The position numbers and the translations under genes were made by a program. Source: Serratia sp. PL17 (GTDB lineage: Bacteria; Pseudomonadota; Gammaproteobacteria; Enterobacterales; Enterobacteriaceae). From it: a stretch of DNA of 64,000 nucleotides. Numbering within the stretch: position 1 is the first letter of the stretch; each line of letters begins with the position of its first letter. A model generated the notes under the pieces. It did no database searches. It was not told where the DNA came from and worked only from the letters and a program-made list of their open reading frames with translations. Location of the stretch: assembly GCF_017832355.1 (NCBI RefSeq), contig NZ_JAFIBY010000005.1, positions 124,001-188,000 on the forward strand, read 5' to 3'. Of the stretch, positions 7,873 to 14,459 are shown in pieces.

Positions 7873-8238
7873 ATGGGTCAAATTACAGTAGTGATCGGCG
7901 ATCGTTTAGGCAAAGGTCAGAAAGTAGGTCAGGGCATTGAAAACGCAGGCGGAAAAGCCATTGTTATCCCAGGCGTAGCGGCAGACATGAAGCTGGGCGA
8001 CGTGATGAAAGCAGAAGGCGCACAGCTGGGGATTTCTTTCTGTGGCAGTGGCGGTGCCGGCGCGATTACCGCGCAAACGAAATACGGTTACAAAGCCAAA
8101 TACGGTATGCGTTCCATTGATGAAGGCGTGACGGCAATCAATGAAGGGTGCACGGTGCTAGGTTTTGGTTTTATGGATAAAGAAGAGCTGGGGCAAAAAC
8201 TGGTTGAGGCCTACGTTAAAAAACACGGCAATCCGTAA
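7873..8238 (+). CDS. Glycine-rich SFCGS family protein
   Basis: A 121-residue small cytosolic protein named for its motif ISFCGSGGAGA (residues 54-64, Cys57). It belongs to the conserved, functionally uncharacterised Gly_rich_SFCGS family that travels with DUF4310, DUF4311 and DUF4312. The start MGQITVVIGDR followed by a Cys-Gly-rich loop looks superficially like a PTS EIIB domain, in which a cysteine in a CxxGxGxS-like loop is phosphorylated. I infer a possible EIIB-like role but see no proof. A second cysteine is Cys93. AGGAG precedes the ATG. The stop overlaps the next start by one base. Confidence 0.9.
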   Translation: MGQITVVIGDRLGKGQKVGQGIENAGGKAIVIPGVAADMKLGDVMKAEGAQLGISFCGSGGAGAITAQTKYGYKAKYGMRSIDEGVTAINEGCTVLGFGFMDKEELGQKLVEAYVKKHGNP

Positions 8239-8534
8239 TGAAAGAGCAATATACAACGTCGGTGAAGGTAGAGGGTAAAGGCGACAGCAAAGCGAAAGCT
8301 TTTGCTTCCGCCTTGGCCAATGTGCAGGGCGCGGTATTAAAATCCACCAGTAATATTCTGCTGCGTATTGAACCGCAGGATGTCAGCGTATTAAAAGCGG
8401 AAGAGAAAATAACAAAAGAAAAGTTTCTATTCTTCTTTCTACCGCGCGAAAGAAAGCATTATTCCGTTACTCTGGAAATAACCGTGAACGTGACAATAAT
8501 CAATACAGAAAAAGTTGTCTTCGTCACGAAATAA
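8238..8534 (+). CDS. DUF4312 family protein
   Basis: A 98-residue protein, KEQYTTSVKVEGKGDSKAKAF at the start and beta-strand-rich at the end (HYSVTLEITVNVTIINTEKVVFV). It matches the DUF4312 family, found only next to the SFCGS protein and the two membrane proteins. No catalytic motif or membrane segment is visible. Translation is coupled to the SFCGS gene through the TAATG overlap, so the two products are probably made in equal amounts and may form a complex. Function unknown. Confidence 0.88.
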   Translation: MKEQYTTSVKVEGKGDSKAKAFASALANVQGAVLKSTSNILLRIEPQDVSVLKAEEKITKEKFLFFFLPRERKHYSVTLEITVNVTIINTEKVVFVTK

Positions 8535-8564
8535 AAACGTTAGCATAAATCAAAGGGTATACTG

Positions 8565-9341
8565 ATGTTTTTAATCATCTTATTTAAGTCGCTTATTATC
8601 GGCGGACTGGTGGGGGTTGGCGTAGGGGCCGGCGCCGCACGAATGTTCCATGCACCAACAACACAGGGCATGGGCGCTTTCCGTACTCTGGGCGAGCTGA
8701 ACTCGTGTGAGGGTGACCCAGCTTCCCATTTCTCATTCGGTCTGGGCTTCTTCTTCAACGCCTGGGCGTCTTCTGTGGCGGCGGGGGCCTTCACGCAGGA
8801 CGTTGACCACCGCATTATCCCGCACTGGGGGGCTGCTGCGCTGATGGTCAAGAACCGTAATCTGGCGCAAACGCTGCACGATCCGAAAAAAATGGCTATC
8901 GCCTGCGGCATTATCGGCATGCTGGTGGTGGCATTCCTCAATACCACGGCCTCTGCAGTGCCTGCTGCACTGCAGGTCACGGCGATTAAAGTGTTGGTGC
9001 CGGCCGCTAACCTGTTGGTGAATACCGTGATGCCGGTGATCTTCTGGCTGGCGGCGATCGACGCTGGGCGTCGCTCAGGTTTCTGGGGCACCATCTTTGG
9101 TGGTCTGGCGCAGTTGATCATGGGTAACGCCGTACCGGGTCTGGTGCTGGGTATCCTGATCGGTAAAGGCGTCGAAGAAAGCGGCTGGAACAAAATCACC
9201 AAGATCATGATGGCGGTAATTGTGCTGTTGTTCGTGCTTAGCGGCTTCTTCCGCGGCTTCGACATGAAAGTCCTCGAGTCCTTCAGCCTTGGTGTACCGG
9301 GCTGGCTTGACGCCATTCACAATACCCTGAGCGGTAAATAA
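8565..9341 (+). CDS. DUF4311 multispanning membrane protein
   Basis: A 258-residue integral membrane protein with roughly six to seven hydrophobic segments. Examples are LFKSLIIGGLVGVGVGAGAA at the N-terminus and IMMAVIVLLFVLSGFF near residue 215. A conserved-looking polar loop, CEGDPASHFSFGLGFFFNAW, lies near residues 46-65, with charged FTQDVDHR close by. It belongs to DUF4311 and always neighbours DUF4310, so the pair is a candidate permease. No ABC, MFS or known PTS EIIC motif is seen. Spacing to the next gene is 11 bp with an AAGGAG site. Confidence 0.88.
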   Translation: MFLIILFKSLIIGGLVGVGVGAGAARMFHAPTTQGMGAFRTLGELNSCEGDPASHFSFGLGFFFNAWASSVAAGAFTQDVDHRIIPHWGAAALMVKNRNLAQTLHDPKKMAIACGIIGMLVVAFLNTTASAVPAALQVTAIKVLVPAANLLVNTVMPVIFWLAAIDAGRRSGFWGTIFGGLAQLIMGNAVPGLVLGILIGKGVEESGWNKITKIMMAVIVLLFVLSGFFRGFDMKVLESFSLGVPGWLDAIHNTLSGK

Positions 9342-9352
9342 GGAGCTGGAAA

Positions 9353-10003
9353 ATGGAAGAACAAACCCAAAAAGGCTTCTGGTATGCCGACTGGTCATTC
9401 CCGATTTTTGTTGGCCTGCTCTCTTCCGGCGTGTTCGCCGGGACGCACATGTACTACCTGTATGGCATAGGCGCATTTAACGAAGTCGCCTTCGTTTCCA
9501 TGCTGCGTGCCGGCATGGATACCGGTGTTTATGGTGCTGTAGCGGCATTCGGTGCCAGCTTCCTGTTTGCGCGCATCATCGAAGGCTCGCTGGTGGGGAT
9601 CCTGGACATCGGTGGTGCGATCCAGACCGGTGTCGGGTTGGGGGTTCCGGCGCTGTTACTTGGGGCGGGGATCATCTTCCCGGTTGCCAACTTTGCTGCG
9701 TCGCTGATAACCGGTTTGGTGATTGGTTTGGCAATTGGCTACCTGATCATCCTGGCGCGTAAATTTACCATCAACCAGAGCAACTCCACCTACGGGGCAG
9801 ATGTGATGATGGGGGCCGGTAACTCCTCTGGGCGTTTCCTGGGGCCATTGATCATCCTGTCTGCAATGACGGCCTCCATTCCTATTGGCATAGGTTCACT
9901 GCTAGGCGCACTGTTGTTCTATATCTGGAACAAGCCAATCACCGGCGGGGCGATCCTCGGCGCGATGTTGTTAGGGGCGATTTTCCCGGTCGCCATCGCT
10001 TGA
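9353..10003 (+). CDS. DUF4310 multispanning membrane protein
   Basis: A 216-residue, very hydrophobic protein with about six membrane segments and glycine-rich helices (GAIQTGVGLGVPALLLGAG; GGAILGAMLLGAIFPVAIA at the end). A soluble loop, KFTINQSNSTYGADVMMGAG, lies near residues 137-156. It is the partner of DUF4311. Glycine-rich helices and tandem placement recall the EIIC and EIID subunits of mannose-family PTS permeases in position only; I see no sequence match to them. Likely half of a two-subunit transporter. Confidence 0.88.
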   Translation: MEEQTQKGFWYADWSFPIFVGLLSSGVFAGTHMYYLYGIGAFNEVAFVSMLRAGMDTGVYGAVAAFGASFLFARIIEGSLVGILDIGGAIQTGVGLGVPALLLGAGIIFPVANFAASLITGLVIGLAIGYLIILARKFTINQSNSTYGADVMMGAGNSSGRFLGPLIILSAMTASIPIGIGSLLGALLFYIWNKPITGGAILGAMLLGAIFPVAIA

Positions 10004-10020
10004 TCACCCGTGTGATTGTC

Positions 10021-10042
10021 GGGGAGCGGCACACCGCTCCCC
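10021..10042 (+). promoter_or_regulatory. Intercistronic hairpin inside the operon
   Basis: A perfect 9-bp stem, GGGGAGCGG / CCGCTCCCC with loop CACA, sits in the only sizeable gap of the operon (62 bp), separating membrane-protein genes from enzyme genes. No T-tract follows. It may be a processing or stability element giving different levels of transporter and enzymes. Confidence 0.45.
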
Positions 10043-10065
10043 TGCTTGAAAAGGAGTAATACAGT

Positions 10066-11205
10066 ATGTATGACTTAGTCATCAGACGTGCCAGACTGGC
10101 GGATGACCAGCTGGTCGATATAGCAGTTCAGGGCGGCAAGATTGCCGAGGTTGGACAGTTAGCCGACGACGTCCGTGGCCATCAGCAACTGGATCTGGCG
10201 GGCAACTGTCGCTTGAGCGCCGGCTGGATCGACTCTCATGTCCATTGTTACCCTTCTTCTCCGATCTACCATGACGAACCGGATCTGGTTGGCACAGCCT
10301 GCGGCGTCACGACAGTGATTGATGCCGGTAGTACCGGTACCGATGATGTCGAGGCGTTCTATGCGCTGACGCGCAATGCTAAAACCAATGTTTTCGCCTT
10401 TCTGAATATTTCACGCATCGGCTTGTTACGGCAAAACGAACTGGCCGATTTGGCCGACATCGATAAGCAAAAAGTCAGCCAGGCGATCGGTAAGCACCCG
10501 GGTTTTATCATCGGCATAAAGGCGCGCATGAGCAGCAGCGTCGTCGGTCAAAATGGCACGCGGCCATTGGTGCTTGCCAAAGAGATCCAACAGGAAAATA
10601 ACCAATTACCGTTGATGGTACATATCGGTAATAACCCGCCGGATCTGGATGAAATAGCCGATTTGTTGACGCGTGGAGACATTATCACCCACTGCTACAA
10701 CGGCAAGCCGAACCGTATTCTGACGCCTGCAGGTACGTTGCGTGAGTCCATTCAGCGCGCGTTGAAACGTGGCGTGTTGCTCGACGTCGGCCACGGTACG
10801 GCCAGCTTTAGCTTTGATGTGGCGAGGCAGGCGATTGCGCTTGGCATTTTGCCGCACACCATCAGCTCCGATATCTACTGCCGCAACCGTATGGCTGGCC
10901 CGGTACATAGCCTGGCGATGGTGATGTCCAAATTCTTCAGCGTCGGGCTGTCCCTACCGCAGGTGATCGCCTGCGTTACGGAAAATGCCGCCTCGGCGCT
11001 GCATCTGGCCCACAAAGGGCGGCTGGAGCCGGGCTATGACGCTGATTTCACCCTGTTTGAACTCCGCCAAGAGCCACAGGTGTTTGCCGATTCAGACGGG
11101 CAATCGGCCACGGGCCAACAATTGCTGGTTCCGCTGGCCGCGGTGGTGGCCGGGGAAATCCTATTAACCGATGAAGGGAAAGCCGCTCATGTCTTCAATC
11201 TATGA
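10066..11205 (+). CDS. Amidohydrolase/deacetylase-family metallohydrolase (EF_0837-like)
   Basis: A 379-residue amidohydrolase of the dihydroorotase/N-acetylglucosamine-6-phosphate deacetylase superfamily. Metal ligands are visible: His58 and His60 (DSHVH), a probable carboxylated Lys152 (GIKARMS), His186 (MVHIGN), His209 (THCYNG) and Asp269 (SSDIY). This set implies a binuclear metal centre. I infer that it removes an acyl group (for example acetyl) from an amino-sugar acid before deamination by the next enzyme. The start follows a GGAG site. Its last 17 bp overlap the DgaE-like gene. Confidence 0.9.
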   Translation: MYDLVIRRARLADDQLVDIAVQGGKIAEVGQLADDVRGHQQLDLAGNCRLSAGWIDSHVHCYPSSPIYHDEPDLVGTACGVTTVIDAGSTGTDDVEAFYALTRNAKTNVFAFLNISRIGLLRQNELADLADIDKQKVSQAIGKHPGFIIGIKARMSSSVVGQNGTRPLVLAKEIQQENNQLPLMVHIGNNPPDLDEIADLLTRGDIITHCYNGKPNRILTPAGTLRESIQRALKRGVLLDVGHGTASFSFDVARQAIALGILPHTISSDIYCRNRMAGPVHSLAMVMSKFFSVGLSLPQVIACVTENAASALHLAHKGRLEPGYDADFTLFELRQEPQVFADSDGQSATGQQLLVPLAAVVAGEILLTDEGKAAHVFNL

Positions 11206-12307
11206 AAAATATAATTTAAAACAGGTAATTAATACTTCCGGCCGCATGACTATGCTCGGTGTGTCCACGCCGCGCCAGGATGTCGTTGACGCCGTTGACT
11301 ATGGCCTGAATCACTATTTCGAAATCAAGGATCTGGTCGACAAGACCGGTGCTTACATCGCCAACCTGCTGAATGTTGACGCCGCGGTGATCGTTTCCTG
11401 CGCTTCCGCGGGCATCGCCCAGTCGGTGGCGGCGCTGATCGTCAAAGACAATGCCAACCTGCTGGTGAACCTGCACTCAGCACCTATTACCGTCCCACGT
11501 GAGGTCGTGCTGCCGCGCGGCCATAACGTTAACTTTGGTGCGCCCGTCGACACCATGGTGGCGCTGGGCGGCGGTAAAGTCGTGGAGGCGGGCTACGCCA
11601 ATGAATGCTCTGCTGAGCAGCTTGAAGCCTGCATCACGCCGCAAACCGCGGCCATTCTCTACATCAAATCACATCACTGTGTGCAGAAAAGCATTCTTTC
11701 CGTTGAGCAGGCGGTTGTGGTGGCACGCAAACATAACCTGCCGCTTATCGTTGATGCCGCAGCGGAAGAAGATCTGCTGTGTTACTCCCAAATGGGAGCC
11801 GATCTGGTGATTTACAGCGGCGCCAAAGCCATCGAAGGCCCAACCAGCGGTCTGGTGATCGGTAAGAAACAGTACGTTGAATGGGTGAAGCTGCAATCCG
11901 GCGGCATCGGCCGAGCGATGAAGGTCGGCAAAGAGGGCATTCTCGGTCTGACTCAGGCGATAGAAAGCTACCTGACGCTGGAGAAAACTACCGGTCAGCA
12001 AATGGTCGAAAGAATGACGCCGTTTATCGACAGCCTGAACACCCTGAGCGGTATCAGTGCCAAAACCGTTTGGGACAGCGCCGGTCGCGATATCGCACGG
12101 GCGGAAATCACCTTTGATGAAGCTGTGCTCGGGCGTTCGACCTACGACATCGTACAGGCGCTGAAAACTGGCGATATCGCTATCTACTTCCGTGGCTATA
12201 AGGCAAACGAAGGCAAGATTGAAGTGGATGTGCGCAGCGTTGACCAGCAACAACTGATGACCGTCTTCACCTGTATTAAAAATCTGTTTACGGAGAAACA
12301 AGCATGA
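11189..12307 (+). CDS. DgaE-like PLP-dependent ammonia-lyase (SelA fold)
   Basis: A 372-residue PLP enzyme of the SelA-like DgaE family. The likely Schiff-base lysine is Lys213 (YSGAKAIEGPTSG). VDAAAEED (residues 188-195) is the cofactor-aspartate region. DgaE of Salmonella converts D-glucosaminate-6-phosphate to 2-keto-3-deoxygluconate-6-phosphate plus ammonia; a related substrate is expected here. I start at ATG 11189, preceded by GAAGGGA at good spacing; an ATG at 11171 would add six unlikely residues. The stop overlaps the aldolase start by ATGA. Whether the substrate is phosphorylated is not shown by the sequence. Confidence 0.9.
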   Translation: MSSIYEKYNLKQVINTSGRMTMLGVSTPRQDVVDAVDYGLNHYFEIKDLVDKTGAYIANLLNVDAAVIVSCASAGIAQSVAALIVKDNANLLVNLHSAPITVPREVVLPRGHNVNFGAPVDTMVALGGGKVVEAGYANECSAEQLEACITPQTAAILYIKSHHCVQKSILSVEQAVVVARKHNLPLIVDAAAEEDLLCYSQMGADLVIYSGAKAIEGPTSGLVIGKKQYVEWVKLQSGGIGRAMKVGKEGILGLTQAIESYLTLEKTTGQQMVERMTPFIDSLNTLSGISAKTVWDSAGRDIARAEITFDEAVLGRSTYDIVQALKTGDIAIYFRGYKANEGKIEVDVRSVDQQQLMTVFTCIKNLFTEKQA

Positions 12308-13044
12308 AGCTGCAACCTAACTACTATCGTGACCGTGTGTGCCTAAACGTATTGGCCGGCTCGAAAGACAATGCGCAGGACATTTATGCGGCGGCGGAAG
12401 GGCATGTACTGGTGGGCGTTCTGTCCAAGAATTATCCGGACGTCGATAGCGCGGTTGCTGACATGCAGCGTTATGCGCGATTGATCGAGAATGCGCTGTC
12501 GGTGGGGCTGGGCGCGGGCGATCCGAAACAATCGACGATGGTGAGTTTGATCTCTCAACGGGTGCAGCCGCAGCACGTAAACCAGGTGTTTACCGGTGTC
12601 GGTGCCAGCCGCGCATTGTTGGGGCAACACGACAGCGTGGTGAACGGTCTGGTGTCACCGACCGGCCGCGTCGGCTGGGTGAAGATCTCCACCGGTCCAC
12701 TGAGTGCGTCTGCGCCGGACGGTATTGTACCGGTGGAAACCGCGATTGCCCTGTTAAAAGACATGGGTGGCAGTTCGATCAAGTATTTCCCGATGGGCGG
12801 GCTGGCATGCAAAGAAGAATATCAGTATGTGGCCCAGGCCTGTGCTGAACATGACTTTATGCTGGAGCCGACTGGCGGTATCGATCTGGAAAACTTCGAG
12901 CCGATCGTCGAGATCGCACTGGCTGCCGGCGTGAAACGTGTGATACCGCATATCTACAGCTCAATCATTGATGCGGCCACCGGCAACACGCGCCCGCAGG
13001 ACGTTAAAACCTTGCTGGCGATGACCAAAAAACTGGTGGGTTAA
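12304..13044 (+). CDS. DgaF-like KDGP aldolase
   Basis: A 246-residue protein of the DgaF family of 2-keto-3-deoxygluconate-phosphate aldolases. The motif SSIKYFPMGG (Lys160) corresponds to the KFFPA Schiff-base lysine of Eda. The predicted reaction yields pyruvate and glyceraldehyde-3-phosphate. It overlaps the ammonia-lyase gene by 4 bp, so the two steps are translationally coupled. The cell would normally also have eda elsewhere; a dedicated copy suggests an inducible pathway. Final enzyme of the cluster before a 148-bp gap containing a repeat. Confidence 0.92.
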   Translation: MKLQPNYYRDRVCLNVLAGSKDNAQDIYAAAEGHVLVGVLSKNYPDVDSAVADMQRYARLIENALSVGLGAGDPKQSTMVSLISQRVQPQHVNQVFTGVGASRALLGQHDSVVNGLVSPTGRVGWVKISTGPLSASAPDGIVPVETAIALLKDMGGSSIKYFPMGGLACKEEYQYVAQACAEHDFMLEPTGGIDLENFEPIVEIALAAGVKRVIPHIYSSIIDAATGNTRPQDVKTLLAMTKKLVG

Positions 13045-13047
13045 TCA

Positions 13048-13108
13048 CGTACCCAAATTACGTGGAGCGGCAGCCAACAACGCTGCAGCTTCACGTAAGC
13101 AGGGCATA
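13048..13108. repeat. Short palindromic repeat with TACCC/GGGCATA ends
   Basis: An imperfect inverted repeat of about 60 bp: GTACCC-N4-TTACGTGGAGCGGCAGC on the left and GCTGCAGCTTCACGTAA-N3-GGGCATA on the right. The ends resemble those of the ERIC element and of the repeats near 33.1, 35.8 and 51.7 kb. It lies just after the aldolase gene and could also act as an RNA 3' hairpin. Confidence 0.6.
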
Positions 13109-13151
13109 TCGGATGACGTAAGGCAGGGAGGCGACAGGTTCTGTATCCACA

Positions 13152-13170
13152 GGCGCGGTCACACCGCGCC
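13152..13170 (+). promoter_or_regulatory. GC hairpin upstream of the lactonase gene
   Basis: GGCGCGGT-CAC-ACCGCGCC is a perfect 8-bp stem in the gap between the aldolase and lactonase-like genes. It lacks a T-tract, so it may attenuate weakly or stabilise the upstream transcript. Confidence 0.4.
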
Positions 13171-13192
13171 GCTATCTCTCATAAGGATAACT

Positions 13193-14407
13193 ATGCGAAA
13201 CTGGCAGTCTCCACCCCTACGCACCGCGTTAACCTTGGCGCTACTGGCGATGGCCAGCCCGGTGCTGCACGCTGAGGATGCAATGAAATCCACGTCATCT
13301 CATTTTGCTTATATCGGTACTTACAATCCCAATGGTGAAGGTGTTTATCGGGTGCAGGTTGATCCGGCCAGCGGCGCGCTGAGCGCCAGGACATTGGTCA
13401 GCAGCCAGGCGAACCCGGCACAGCTCGCCGTGGATGCCAAAGGGCAGACGCTGTATGTTGCCAGCGAAGTGGTAGACTTTAACGGCACTAAGCATGGCGG
13501 CATTATTGCTTACCGTATCAACCCAACTGACGGTAGCCTGACTCAGCTCAATCAGGTTGACTCACAGGGGGCAGGGCCCGTTTACCTTTCTCCTACGCCA
13601 AACGGTCGCCATCTGCTGGTGGCGAACTACGTCAGTGGTACCGTGGCGGTATTCCCGATTCAGAGTGATGGCAAGCTCGGCAACGCCAGCTCAGTGCAGC
13701 AACAGCAAGGGCCGGCAGGCGCCGGCAAGCCAGAAGCGGCGGTGGAAGGTAGCTTCGCCATCAGCGATCACAATGGTCCGCATGCGCATATGATCGCCAG
13801 CGATCCTGGCGGTAAATATGTGTTTTCAACCGATCTGGGGCTGGATCGTATCTATCAATGGCGCTTTGATGATGCCAGCGGTCAACTGACGCCAAACGAT
13901 CCGCCGTGGATCACGGCATCTTCTGCCGGCGCAGGTCCACGTCACTTTGTGTTTCACCCGAACGGCAAAACGTTGCTGTTGGTGAACGAAGAAGCCTCGA
14001 CGCTGACCAGCTACCGTTTTGATAACCAAAAAGGTACTCTGAAACAGCAGCATGTTGTGTCTTCGCTGCCCGCTGATTATAAGGGCACCAACTTTGCCGC
14101 AGGCCTGGTCCTGAGCGAGGACGGTAAACATCTTTATGTTGCTAACCGGCTGCACAACAGCATTGGGCAATTCAGCGTTGGGCCTGATGGCGAGCTGCAC
14201 TCGGTGGCTGAGATCTGGACGCGCGGTGATTACCCACGGTCACTGACGCTGAGCCCGGACGGGCACTATCTGTATGCGATGAACCAGCGCAGCGATAATG
14301 TCACCCGATTCAGCGTGGATAAGGCCAGTGGCAAACTCAGCTTTGCTGAAGGCTACACGCCGGTAGGCAGCCCATCGCAAATGGTGTTTTTGCCGCTCGC
14401 GAAGTAA
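13193..14407 (+). CDS. Exported lactonase-family seven-bladed beta-propeller protein
   Basis: A 404-residue precursor with a Sec signal peptide (about 27 residues, ending SPVLHA), so the protein is periplasmic. The mature part shows the YbhE/6-phosphogluconolactonase beta-propeller pattern with repeated short blades (YIGTYNPNGEGVYRVQVD; SPTPNGRHLLVANYVSGTV; FHPNGKTLLLVNEE; SLTLSPDGHYLYAMNQRSDNVTRF). The family hydrolyses sugar lactones; the export signal differs from cytosolic Pgl. In this cluster it could open an aldonolactone in the periplasm before uptake of the acid. ATAAGGA precedes the ATG. Confidence 0.87.
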   Translation: MRNWQSPPLRTALTLALLAMASPVLHAEDAMKSTSSHFAYIGTYNPNGEGVYRVQVDPASGALSARTLVSSQANPAQLAVDAKGQTLYVASEVVDFNGTKHGGIIAYRINPTDGSLTQLNQVDSQGAGPVYLSPTPNGRHLLVANYVSGTVAVFPIQSDGKLGNASSVQQQQGPAGAGKPEAAVEGSFAISDHNGPHAHMIASDPGGKYVFSTDLGLDRIYQWRFDDASGQLTPNDPPWITASSAGAGPRHFVFHPNGKTLLLVNEEASTLTSYRFDNQKGTLKQQHVVSSLPADYKGTNFAAGLVLSEDGKHLYVANRLHNSIGQFSVGPDGELHSVAEIWTRGDYPRSLTLSPDGHYLYAMNQRSDNVTRFSVDKASGKLSFAEGYTPVGSPSQMVFLPLAK

Positions 14408-14459
14408 CCCGCTGCCCGTCTGACTCCCCAGGCGGGCACCTTACATTGACGGAAAGAGA

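Noticed and set aside
8540-9316. 258-codon open frame antisense to the DUF4311 gene
   Set aside because: Exact shadow of the plus-strand membrane-protein gene; low-complexity Pro/Thr/Arg content, no ribosome-binding site and no family resemblance.
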